From NCBI GenBank assembly GCA_030620095.1, contig JAUTXW010000881.1, forward strand, positions 558,001-622,000: a stretch of 64,000 bases of DNA, in the 5' to 3' direction. The translations under genes were made by a program, and so were the position numbers. The stretch is from Kuschelorhynchus macadamiae. Lineage: Eukaryota > Arthropoda > Insecta > Coleoptera > Curculionidae. Below, piece by piece: positions 50,901 to 62,900 of this stretch. Numbering within the stretch: position 1 is the first letter of the stretch; each line of letters starts with the position of its first letter. Below the pieces are notes generated by a model that saw only the letters and a list, made by a program, of their open reading frames with translations, did not search any database and was not told the origin of the DNA.

Positions 50901-53900
50901 GCCAGATAGCGGTTATGCCAAGCCACGACTAATATTTAATAGAGAACAAGAACAAATTTTTGTGAAGTATATCAAAAAATGCAGTGATATTATGTTTGGA
51001 CTTGATCCGATTGGGGTCCGCAAGTTAGCATATCAATGTGCAAAGTTACATAATATTCAAGTTCCTTCTTCTTGGGATGACCACGAAAAAGCTGGAGTGG
51101 AGTGGCTAAATCTGTTTATTAAGAGAAACACCGACATTTCTATCCGCCAGCCCGAAGCCACAAGCCTTGCCAGAGTTTCCAGTTTTAATCGCACAAACGT
51201 AGACATGTTTTTTGCCAAGCTCATGGATGTTCTATCGCGTAGCCAATTTCAAGCTTCTAGAATATGGAATATGGACGAGACGGGGGTGTCAACCGTTCTT
51301 CGCCCAAGAAAAGTATTAGCACAAAAAGGTAAATACACATTTAATATCCTATACTGATTTCTGTTTAATGCACTATGTTGTTTCTTTACAGGTGCTAAGC
51401 AGGTAGGATCCATTACTTCGGCTGAGCGAGGAGAAATGATCACACTTGCGGTTGCCGTAAATGAAATTTCATACCACCTATGTTCATATTCCCAAGGAAA
51501 CGTTTCAGAGAATATTTTATCCGCGATGGTCCTTCCGGTTGCATAGGCGAGGCAAATGGATCCGGCTGGATGCAAGAAAATACGTTTTATATTTTTATGC
51601 AGCATTTCATCTCACATGTCAAACCATCAAAGGAAACTCCAGTGATTTTATTATTAGACAATCATTCATCCCACTTAAGTTGTAAAGTTCTCAATCTATG
51701 CAAAGAAAACGGTGTCATTATGGTCTCTTTTCCACCACACTGCTCACATCGGTTGCAACCGTTAGATGTAGCAGTGTTTGGACCCTTTAAAAAATGCTGC
51801 AGCTCAGGTATTAGTGCTTGGTTGGTAAACAACCCAGGAAAAACTCTTACTATTTTTGATTTGCCACAGATCATAAAGCTTGCATTTTTAAATGCGGTAA
51901 CTCCTAAAAATATCACTTCAGGTTTTTCAGCTTCTGGAGTTTATCCTGTGAATCCTAATATATTCACTGAATCTGATTTTGCACCAGCTTTTACAACGGA
52001 TCGGCCACAACCGGAATCGCTAAGCAGCATTGATAAAATGGATCAAACGTCGAAAGTGGCCGGTACACCGAATCCAGACACAGAAGCAGTTAGTACACAT
52101 ACTTTGGATTTTCCTGGCACCCCAGATAAGCAGCAACCAAGCACTTCAAAATTTAGCCCGGAGTGTGTTAGACCCTTTCCTAAAGATTTTCCTGATGAGC
52201 AGCAACCAAGCACCTCAAAATTTAGCCCGGAGTGTGTTAGACCCTTTTCTAAAGATTTTCCTGATGAGCAGCAACCAAGCACCTCAAAATTTAGCCCGGA
52301 GTTGGTCAGACCCTTTCCTAAAGCCCCCCCACGCATGGTTCAGTCTAAAAGAGGTAAGAAAAGAAGAAAAACTGCCATATTAACCGACACACCTGAAAAA
52401 GAGGCTTTGGAAAATGAGGAAAAACTGAGAAATGAAAGAAAGAAAAAAACGTCCACCAATATTGACAAACCAAGACAAATGAAAAAATTAACATCATGTA
52501 AGAAAGGGCCAGAAGTTCGACAAATATGCCCCAATGACTCTTCAGATGATGAACCACTCATTCATATAGTTAAGAAAAAAACCATAGCGAGAAAGCATCC
52601 TAAGAAAGATGATGACTGGGAAATTTCTTCTGAGGATGACGACACGTTGTGTCTAGTTTGTAACGAAATTTACCAGGGCGAAAAAGAGAAGGAAGACTGG
52701 TTACAGTGCACAAAATGTAAAATGTGGGCCCACGACCACTGCGCAAAATCTGATCCATTTTATATATGTATAAATTGCTTTTCTGAATACTCAGATGAAC
52801 CAGAGTAGTATGTTGCAACTTACCCATCTTATTGTTGCAAGTTGCCCCACAAATGAGGTAAGTTGCAACACATGACTTGGTCAAGAAATATATGCGTATA
52901 AGCGTTAATTAATTTTTTTAAGCCTCTCATTATATTTTGATGTATTAGCGAAATACAGATAGATATTTTTTTCACCTGACTCTGAATGTTATTTACCTGA
53001 TAACCTAAGAAAAAAATACTATCCATTTTTTGATGCAACCTGCCCCGGTCTCCCCTAAGGAGTAAACTTATACACTAGTCAACACTTATAATGCATCACT
53101 GTTTTTAACGTTAATTTCAAATGCATATATTTATTTAATTATTCAACCGATTTTAACAAAGCTTTTTTTTCCTGATAGACCAGTCCTTCTACTTTTTGAA
53201 GCCTTAGGCAGGTTTGAAAATTTTGTTGTAATGTACCGGGAAAAATAAAAGTTACGTGAGCTTGTGAATAAACCAAAATTTAATATGACAAAAAGAGACG
53301 GGTCTTGCAGATTTAATTTGTTCATATGCTACGGATACGTAAAGTATTACTGTACCACATCACCATTTGAAACTTGAATTTTTAATACAGGGTGAATAAA
53401 AAGATATACACTAGTCTTAACCATAACATTTTTGAATACCTGGAGATGTCCTCCTAATTTTAAGTTCCCTAAACGGTGTTGCCAAATTTAATAATGTATT
53501 TGCGTTATTATTTTTATTATTTGGTATAGGTATCAAGTAAAAAGAAGCTAATTTCAGAACTACTGTATACCATCACAATGTTTAAACATTTGCAGTTTTA
53601 ATACAGGGAGGATGAAATGATGATGTCCAAAGTTGTCCACAAGGATTTCGAAGGAAATCGGGGTTTGCCCATCTAAAAGTCGATAAAGAATTTTTTTGAC
53701 ATTGCCAACTTAAATACAAAAAGTTAAAAATTCCTAGAATGTCTGCTTTAAACCGAAGCCATATCATAGGTTTAGTGGAGAGCGGTAGAAGTCAGAGGAA
53801 CGTGGCCGAAATAACAGGCGTTAACCAGAGTGATGTGTCTCAAATTTATTCCAGATATATTGAGACTGGTTCAATTGAAAATAGACTTCGAAGGCATTGA

Positions 53901-56900
53901 AATCACAAGACCACAGCAAATCAAGATCTTTTTATTAGATTAATAGCAAGGAGGAATCCAACAGTTATAAAAGAACAAATTCGGGCTGCACATCACATGG
54001 AGGTATCAACTCAAACAATTCGAAGACGGCTACATGAAATAGGCCTGAGAAACAGAAGGCCCCTGCGAGTTCTCAAACTTACGCAATTGCAGAAACGGAC
54101 AAGGTTAAATTTGTGTATCGAAAATCGCCATTGGAACATCAACCAACGGAAAAATGAATGTTTTTCGATGAAACCAGAATTGGCTTAACGTCCGATGACC
54201 GACAGGTTCACGTTTGGCGAGTGCCAGGGCTGCCAACTGTAAAGAAGTGCTACAATATCAAGGCGGTACAACCATGTTTTGGGGTGGGATAATGTGGAAT
54301 AATAAAACGCCCTTGATATATATATATATATATATATATATACCAGAACGATGACTGATGGAATTTATATGGAACATTTCCTGGACACGGATTGTTCGCA
54401 TGTGACGGGGTGCTGTAGGTCCAAACTTTTTATTCATGGATCATAATTCTAGCGCATATAGGACAAGAGCAGTGATCGAATATAAAGAAGTAGAAGGAAT
54501 ATCAAGTTTGGACTGGGCTCCGGACTTAAATCCAGTCGGGATATATTGAGAAGGCGTGTAAGGAAAAGAAATTAATGTTTTACAGGTTTTCCCAACCTTA
54601 ATGAGGCCGCTGTGACACCATCATATAAACAAACTAATTGAAAGCATGCCAAGAAAAATTGAGCAATTTTAATCTTTTTTGTCGCCTTGTTGTCGCGTTG
54701 GTATAGTTTATTTTGTATGTTTGCTAATAAAAACTCATTTATATTAACTGTTTATTAGTGTTTTTTTTAATAGGCAACATCTCTGAAAAAATCTGTAACT
54801 CTGTCCTCAAATGTAAAATAAACCATTTGGGCCTTATAGAATTTCATCTACCCTGTATTAAGACTCCAAGTGTCTAAAATTAGCTTTAGTTCTTTTTTAC
54901 TTCATGTGTATACCAAGGCACAAAAAAATAAAAAATAATTAATCTTGTAAATAATTGGTTTTGGCAACACTGTTCAAGGAAATTAAAATTAGGAGTATAT
55001 CTCTACGTATTAAAAAATGTTCAATGGCTAAGTATATTTTTAATTAACTATATTTCTAAGTTATGGTTTAAAATGTATATCTTTTTATTCACCCTGTATT
55101 AAACATTAAAGTTTCAAATGGTGATGTGGTACAGTAAACTTTTACGTATCCGTAGCATATGAAAAAATTAAATCTTCATGCCCCATCTCTTTTGGCAGTC
55201 TTATTAAATTTTGTTTTATATACATGCTCACGTAATTTTTAGTTTTCCCGGTACAAAACAACAAAATTTTCCTTTCTGTCTAGGTCTAGGGAAAGTAGAC
55301 GTACTGACCTATCAGGAAAAAAAACTTAAAATCGTTTGAATAATAACAAAAATATATGCATTTGAAATCAATGTTAAAAATCAGTGATGCGTTATAAGTG
55401 TTGACTAGTGTATAAACCGTGTGTGTAGACATGTACACAATTTTTTTTTTTGCTTTCCTGGGTTTGTGCATATTTACAATATTTTCTCTAGAGCTATGGT
55501 GAATGCTGACTCTTTCCCAGGGATGGTAGTTATTTATTTTCCTAAAAAAAAATGGGATTTTTTGGATTTTTAAAAATTCTAATTAATTTTTAAATATACA
55601 CATACTTGCAGATTTTATGGATCCTGTATAAGCTTTACTTTTAGTGGATGTTCAAAAGGATTCTATTTTTATAATTCTGTGTGGATAGTTTTTCAATAAA
55701 TGACAGAAAAAAAGCTTATTTGACAAAGCTATATTGAAATTTCTGATGGTAGAACGCAGAGAAGCTCATTAGGTGAGATGGGGTAGTGTTTCCAATAGTT
55801 AAAAAACTGCTTTGTACTGAAGGGAATCTGTACAGATAATTTTCTTAACTCTGGTAGTGACATGTAGATTATTCTATAGTTTTCTGGATCCTTAGATCCT
55901 TAAAAATAGTATTTTTAATACGTTTTTCCAATTTAACAATGATAAATGAAATGCTCTTCCAAATATTGTATTTTAGTTTAAACTGAACAGTTGAGGCAAG
56001 ATACTTATACCTAGGAATAGATAGAATTTTGCGCATAATTCAACTGTTTTTACGCATATCAAACCGCATATACCGCAAAAACCCTGCCATAAGATACAAT
56101 TTGTGAGGAGACATGAAAATACAGGCTGTTTCGGTTTAATTAAAACATCTATTTAGCTGTTTGGGTCTTATCGAAGTTCATGTGTTTTATTGCCAAGGGC
56201 TTCCCGCGACAGAAATTCGTGCGTTTTGTTTTGGATTTCATGAGATTTGGCCGCAGTTCAGTTACACCAACTATTATGGAGTCTTAATTTAGTGGTCGGT
56301 CAAGAAGCCACATTTTAAGTCAGACGAGATATGTTATAGATCTTTTACTTCCGATAGCCGTTATCCGTTACGAAATATGAAGAGATAGATCGAAAAAAAT
56401 TACGAATGTAGGAATTATAGTATAATTGGGACAAGGAAGCAACATATTATTAGTAATGTTTTATAACCTGAAGAAAATCAGTATTTAAGGCATATTAAAT
56501 GGTTACTAGCTGGCCCGGAAGACCTTTTTCTATCTTTCCAATAGATGGCGCGATGGGCTTTCAATGGAGTTATAAGGATATGAGGCGCTTTCACCACATC
56601 GTCCAGAAATGTTATTGAATAAAAACATATTCGTTTTATAAAAAAATACGCAATAAAACAATACAAAATATAGTCTAATATAATAAAACATTTAGGTGCC
56701 ATTTTATTTGCAGCTATAAATATTTTAATTACCTGGGGGTCTAAAGCTTTCCTCAAATTTCATTTTTAGTTCACATTCTATTTTGCTCTTGTCAATATCA
56801 AAAACTGGTTTTTCCAGAAAACTTCCTTCTTTTCCGGTTTCGTCTGTATCTGACTTTTCATGGGATAATGCTTTTTCCTTTAAACATTTGTACATGAATT

Positions 56901-59900
56901 TTAATTTTCATAGATTAGGATTAGAATTAAAATTAAAAAATCTGTAAAATCCCCTTTACCTTTACAAAATTGCACTACTTACAATCCAAAGTTTATATTT
57001 GCATCTAATTATTTATAGAATTATTATTTTCATAACATTATTTACGTAGTCTACAAAAAATAAATTACATCCTTTAATTCCCTCCGGGAGGAGGTATTGG
57101 AATATTACCGAAGACGTTTTATTGGGCCTCCATTTTGTTTTGCCATATAAGATTCGAACTAAAAATTATCAGTACACATACTTTTTGTGAATAATTTCAT
57201 ATCATTTGTATAAGTAGTTTTTTTTTGGTAATGAATTTTTAGACATTTCACTAAGCTGCCATTTTGTTCCTTCAGTGTATACAAACATTTTACTAACTTA
57301 TCCCTATGTCCAGTGGAGGCTTGTGGGGGTTTGATCTTGAAGGACCGAACCGTAACTCAAAGACCGATAACAAGTACCGAAAACTGTGTGAATATCTATT
57401 ATTTTTTTGTTTTCTTGTACATGTAGATAATGCGCGACATACAGGTTTTATAGAATTTTAACTAAATACTGAATCTTTTAATATACCTTCTCAACCTGAA
57501 TTCATCCTTAAAATATGGGGACAATTAAATTACCCATTTTAAAATAGCGGTCATTCGCAAATTTGTCAGAACCTAAATAATAGAGATTGAGCTCGAGAAT
57601 AAACCTTGAAATAAATTGATTGAGGTGATTTAAAACTGTGTGTGGTTGTTCTTTATTTCCTGTGAAGCAAACCAATATGTCATCCACGTACCTATGCGAA
57701 AAGAAGATATCCTTTGCAAAGGGTGTATTTAAACAATGTTCTTCAAAATGTGATATAAAAATGTCTGCTAATATATGGATACCTATCGAGAACTATGGAT
57801 AAATCGATAATCAATGATTACTAACGATAATTATCGATAACCCGTTTTAAAAATTAAAATATTACAAAAGGAATTATAATTTTAAAATTCCAAATAGTGC
57901 AAAGTTGTTCTGGATATTAGGTCTTTTCACTCTATTTAAATTTGTATTATGAAAAAATAAGTATCGAATTATTTCTATCCAAGGTATGTAAATTCTTATC
58001 TGATGCAATTTAAAAAGTCTAAATAATTAGCCTATGTACGCATTACACATATTATTGGAATAATTACTCTGGCTTTCAATTCCTTGTTATACTGTTTTAG
58101 TTTCTTCTTATAGGACTCTTTATGCTCGTTTATAATATCCTGCAACAATTCCTGGAAGAAACTCTCGTATTTTTCTTTTTCTACGGGTAATTCTAATTTC
58201 TCTTTTTTGATTATCAACCTGACATTTGTATTCGAATAATTCTGATCACATCTTAACTTTTTGATGGCTGAAAAAAAACGGGATAAGCAATAATACTTTA
58301 AAACTATTTAAACATGCTACAAAAAAAAATAAGCCGCTCAAAATAAACATTACAAGGCCACTTTTAGGTCAACTTTCAAAATTTGTAATTTCAGAAGGGA
58401 TTTACCAAAGCAAACATTAAAATATGATCAATAAATTGCTTTTTAAATCTAGGCAGGCAATTTGCTATATTATTTGTTAGGATTAGGTACAAATAGCTAA
58501 ATTAATAAGAGAAAAACAAAATAAAACAGAGTTAAAAAAAACCCTAAAAAGTAAAATTTTTAATATTCAATAAAATAATACTCTTACTTTTTAGAATTTT
58601 TTGAAGTCGTTTTTATTTTTTTCTGTTTCTAATTCTATTTACATGAAATTTGATTGTAAAGGCGAGCTGCAAAGTTTAGAGGTCTAAACCTAATTTTGCT
58701 TGAATCAGTCAAACAATCAAATATCTTTATTGTTGAATAAGGAAAAATCTTGTTAATAAAGTTGTAAAAAAAGAAAGCTTAAACATTAAATTGGAATGTT
58801 GGGTATGGTCAAAAGAAGGAAACAAATATTACAAAGACTAAATTCGTACATTGCATATGCAAAAATAAGTTGACAAAATACTATACTAAATAAAAATAAT
58901 AATGTACTAAATAAAAAAATAAAATAACATTCATTTCCAGAATTGATAACCTCCTTTTTTGAAGTTGGTTAAAAATATATGTTTCGGATTAAAAAAAAAG
59001 TAATTCAATAATGTCTTAAAACATTGGCGGCTATTCAGGTGAAGTAGGTGAAGTGCTACTTCACCTACTTCACCTTCACAGGAAAAATAAACAAGCAAAC
59101 ATCTAATTATATTTATGATATATATCTCTTAAAATTTAAGTTTTTACATTCATTTATTCATTTAGTGGGCAAAAAATACACTGTACATCTCGAATAAATA
59201 TTTTACTTGACCGTTGGCGGCATGTCTTTTTAAAACTTTCAATCGAACTTTATTATAACAACTATAACAGTGGCGTAAACCGCTTCGACTTTGCTGGAGG
59301 TGCGATGTTTAGTTTACGATTTTCCTACTAAGTTGCCATGACAACGCGTACGTGATGACGTCGACCGCATGGAAGATTAATGTTAACCAGCGCCATACAA
59401 CGCTCTCGATGAATTGCTAAAGGCCGTTTTACATGCTGCAGGACTTACCTTCAAGTCTATTGCAGCAAGAGGTTGCACTTGCAAGACATTGCGCGCAATC
59501 TTTCTTGCAAGTTGTTTTACTACAGGCAATTGTGTTTCAATTGCAATATGTAGCCAACTTTTGGAAAATAAATTTACTTCCGGATTTCAGCCTACTTGAT
59601 TCAAAATTGTTTACAGTTGACAGCTTACTTAAACTTGTGGTGAGAGTTAAATTATTATTAAAAGTTAAAATGGATCGTAAAATAAGTAAATCCAACTGGA
59701 AAAAAGTAACTGCTGTTTCAGTTTCCTTAAATATTGCTGCTGCTGTTCTGGAAACCAGCAAGGTGGAAAGAAGACAAAGAAAGCGCTGGGTTTTCCCTTC
59801 AGACTTGCGCGAAACTTACAATAAAAATCAGTCAGAATCGTCTCTTGCAATGTGCCGTAAAATAAGTAAATCCAACCGGACATAAACAATGCGTAAATCA

Positions 59901-62900
59901 CGTAGGCCCCGTTAAAATGTATAATTTCTAACCACAAAATATGGTACGCCAGGAATCCGTTCTTTCACTTCTACAAGAACTTTTACTTTAATTGGTGATA
60001 GAAATATTATATATAATTAAAAAAAATATATATAACTAATTTTTTCCCCAGACTTGCGGGAAACTTGCAATAAAAATCAGACAGAACCGTATTGTGCTAT
60101 TATCTTGCAATTGCAAGAGACTTGCACGATTTTATCAAACTGCGAGAGTTTTAATCGTCATCCTGGTTTTCGGCGTACAAATGGTTATGTAGTAGTCAAA
60201 TAATACAAAAATTGTTTTGCTGGCCTTGTTTACTAGTTTCCAATAAATATTCTGTGTGGAATAAGGAAGGATTTGCAGGTATGTTAAATACATGAAGGTC
60301 TTTACATAAACATGAAGACTCGGCGGAGCAATTAAAATGCGAATTAATGCTAAAAACATTTGTAAAAAATCAAAGCACTTATCTGACACTTTAAAAGAAA
60401 ATGCTAAACTATATAAAACACATTTTAACGAAACCGTCCGATTAAATAGACTATTTATGTGCTTTGTAATTCACGCAGTTTTGTACCTTGCAAAACAAGA
60501 GTTAGTCTTTTGCGGCCATGATGAGAGCAGCGAGTCAATAAATAGGGGAAATTTTAAAAAGCTTTTAGGTTTATTAATATCGACAAGTTCCCAAGAACTA
60601 AACGATCATCACAAAAAAATTAAAAATGTTTTTACTGGTGACTCGAAAACTATTCAAAACGAAATAATTAATTATTAATTGAATGCATTTCTGATTATTT
60701 AAATGATCATGTAAAAAATGAAGTAATGAACACACAATTTTTTTCTGTGCAAGTGGATGACACCACTGATATTACGCAAACCTCCCAGTGCCGATAATTT
60801 TAAGATGCGTTAATTCAGAAAGTTCAGTAGTCGAGAGATTCTTAGGATTTTTATAATGTCAGCTCCGATAGAACGTCGGAGAATTTATATCCTCTATTGG
60901 ATCCAATTTTGGACCAAATTGACTATAAACATAAATTAATAGAGCAATGTTACGAAGGCGCAAGTGTGATGTCTGGCCATCTAAACTGCCTTCCAAAAAA
61001 AAAAGAAAAAGCGCCGCAGGCTGTATTTGTCCTGACGCAGCAAAGTTTAAAAATATTTCTAAATGTCGAATTTTTTTTGCAAGCCTTAGTGGTATTCCCT
61101 CAGTTTTTCATCATTCAGCCAAACGAACGTACGCTCTTACATCTGCATCTACGAGGCGTATACCAACAATTACAGAAACTCGTTGGTCTTCAAATTCGAA
61201 GTTAGTAAATGCGATTGTTCAAGTTGCGTTCTTCAAAAAAAAAAATCGTTTGACATTGATTTTTGCATATCCAATATAAAACGCTGTCGTGAGGTGCTCT
61301 GTAAAAAAAAGAAATGAACATTTTTTTAATACCATGTTTGATAACGCAAATTCTATTACAGAAATAAATTATTACAAACGTGAGCTTGCTAAGCTTTCAC
61401 CTGAAGAAATTAGGGCTAAGTATAGAACTCTTTTTTATGAAATATTGGACCATATTTTAATGGAAATAACGCTAAGCTTTCAAGACTCTGAAAAACTTAC
61501 ATTTTTATGTTTGGCAGATTCTGCTAAATTTTCCGACTAGCCCGTTTGAAAATTTGTTACAGTTATATGGGGAAATATTTTCAAGAAGTCAACGAATTAA
61601 AAATGAGTTTGGTCTTATTTTTGGCAGTGACAGTAATTGGAATATATATCTCGAAAAAGACTTACTTTTCTAGGCAATATTTCAATTCAAAAGTCTGGAG
61701 GAGATTAAGGCAACTCATCCATTTTATGAGGGTGTTATAAATAAAGTTGCTGCTATGAAGGATAGGAGAATTGATTTAGTATACAAAATTTAGGTAAGTC
61801 GTAAAAAATATTCTACCCCTTCCATATAAAAAAATTTTGGAAAAAAATATGGCGATATTTTCTTGCTTCATTTGCACTTCACTTACTTTTTTACCCGCGA
61901 GCCGCCACTGTCTTAAAATAATATAACGTTACCGAGTGTATAGCAAATACTTACTTTGTGAGCATCCAGGTACAAACTGACGTCTTAATGCAGGTAATGT
62001 ATTTAAGAAAACCTTCTTATACTGCAGAAAATCATTTCCCCCTGAAACATTGACCAAATTCCGCGGAGATCCTCAATAAATATTTTAAAAAATTAAAATC
62101 TCTATAGGTCTAACAAATAATAAAATATTCATCGAATTTCTGCAAAATGGACAGAGTATAAAAAAATTGAACCCCAAATCATAATTCAGCAATGCATTAG
62201 CCTAGCTTTGATAATCCAACAAGTAACTTTGAAATCACAACGTTATAAAGTTGACCTAACGTAATGTTTAATTCGAAGCGCAGTTTATATGGCACACACC
62301 TTTCCACATATTTAAAATAAATTTCAATCTTTCCCTTTGAATCTTCCCTTCCTTAAATAAACTTTCCCTCAGTTTTCGTGATTCTTTCCCAGTGGTCCCG
62401 GTGCTGCGGCTACTTTCATCTCCACGTGACATTCTAGCATCTCTTAATACTCCTAGTTCTTCTTTCAATTTTTCTATCCTATTTCCCTCCACGCTTCTGG
62501 TATATTTTTCAAAAACTGTTCTGAGTCTGGCTTGCAGCACGTGTTCTAAACTGAACAAAGGATGATGTGCAAACCGGAGCTGCAAGAGTGACAGTTCTAA
62601 AATATTTTCTTTGATAACTACAACTTCTTCCATGTTCATTAATTGATTTGGGAGATAATATGTTGTACAATCTCCGATGTGGACTTGGATATCTGATCTA
62701 AGACAGCGATTAGTTACAGGATTAGGTAACGCACTGCCAACATCTTCATGCATCAAGCCTCTCCTGAAATAGGGAGTTAAAAATTATTTGTACTTTGATG
62801 GACAGGTCAAACGACTCAAACAGAATTTAACACTCCCGTAAACACTGATATCTAATTGCAATGCGATTTTCAAACTGTGTTCTGCTAACAACTACCCCTT

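Larger units (their letters stand above)
50194..53055 (+). mobile_element. pogo-superfamily transposon
   Basis: Terminal inverted repeats GGGGAGACCGGGGCAGG followed by TTGCAAC match at 22 of 24 positions. TA flanks both ends (50192-50193 and 53056-53057), as for Tc1/mariner/pogo elements. At least eight TTGCAAC or related boxes crowd the two subterminal regions (50211-50650 and 52810-53040), often beside GGGGC/GCCCC words. The element is 2862 bp and encodes a transposase with a PHD-like finger. Confidence 0.93.
59022..61910 (+). mobile_element. hAT transposon, intronic in CC2D2A
   Basis: Termini CATTGGCGGCTATTCAGG on the left and the reverse of CAGTGGCGGCTCGCGGG on the right. The perfect 8-bp target duplication TCTTAAAA lies at 59014-59021 and 61911-61918. 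Next to the left end is a perfect hairpin with 17-bp arms (59038-59054 and 59058-59074) around GCT. It holds a ZMYM1-like hAT transposase relic and, at about 59415-60130, foreign sequence resembling a PIF/Harbinger protein start. Confidence 0.92.

Noticed and set aside
59014..61918. Idea that the ZMYM1-like sequence is a host gene
   Set aside because: hAT ends, a perfect 8-bp duplication and at least five frame breaks show a dead transposon copy.
62268..62299. Extension of the 62300 exon frame to a stop (VCHINCASN)
   Set aside because: A donor at 62299 joins the next exon in phase and the vertebrate protein continues across that junction, so this tail is intronic.
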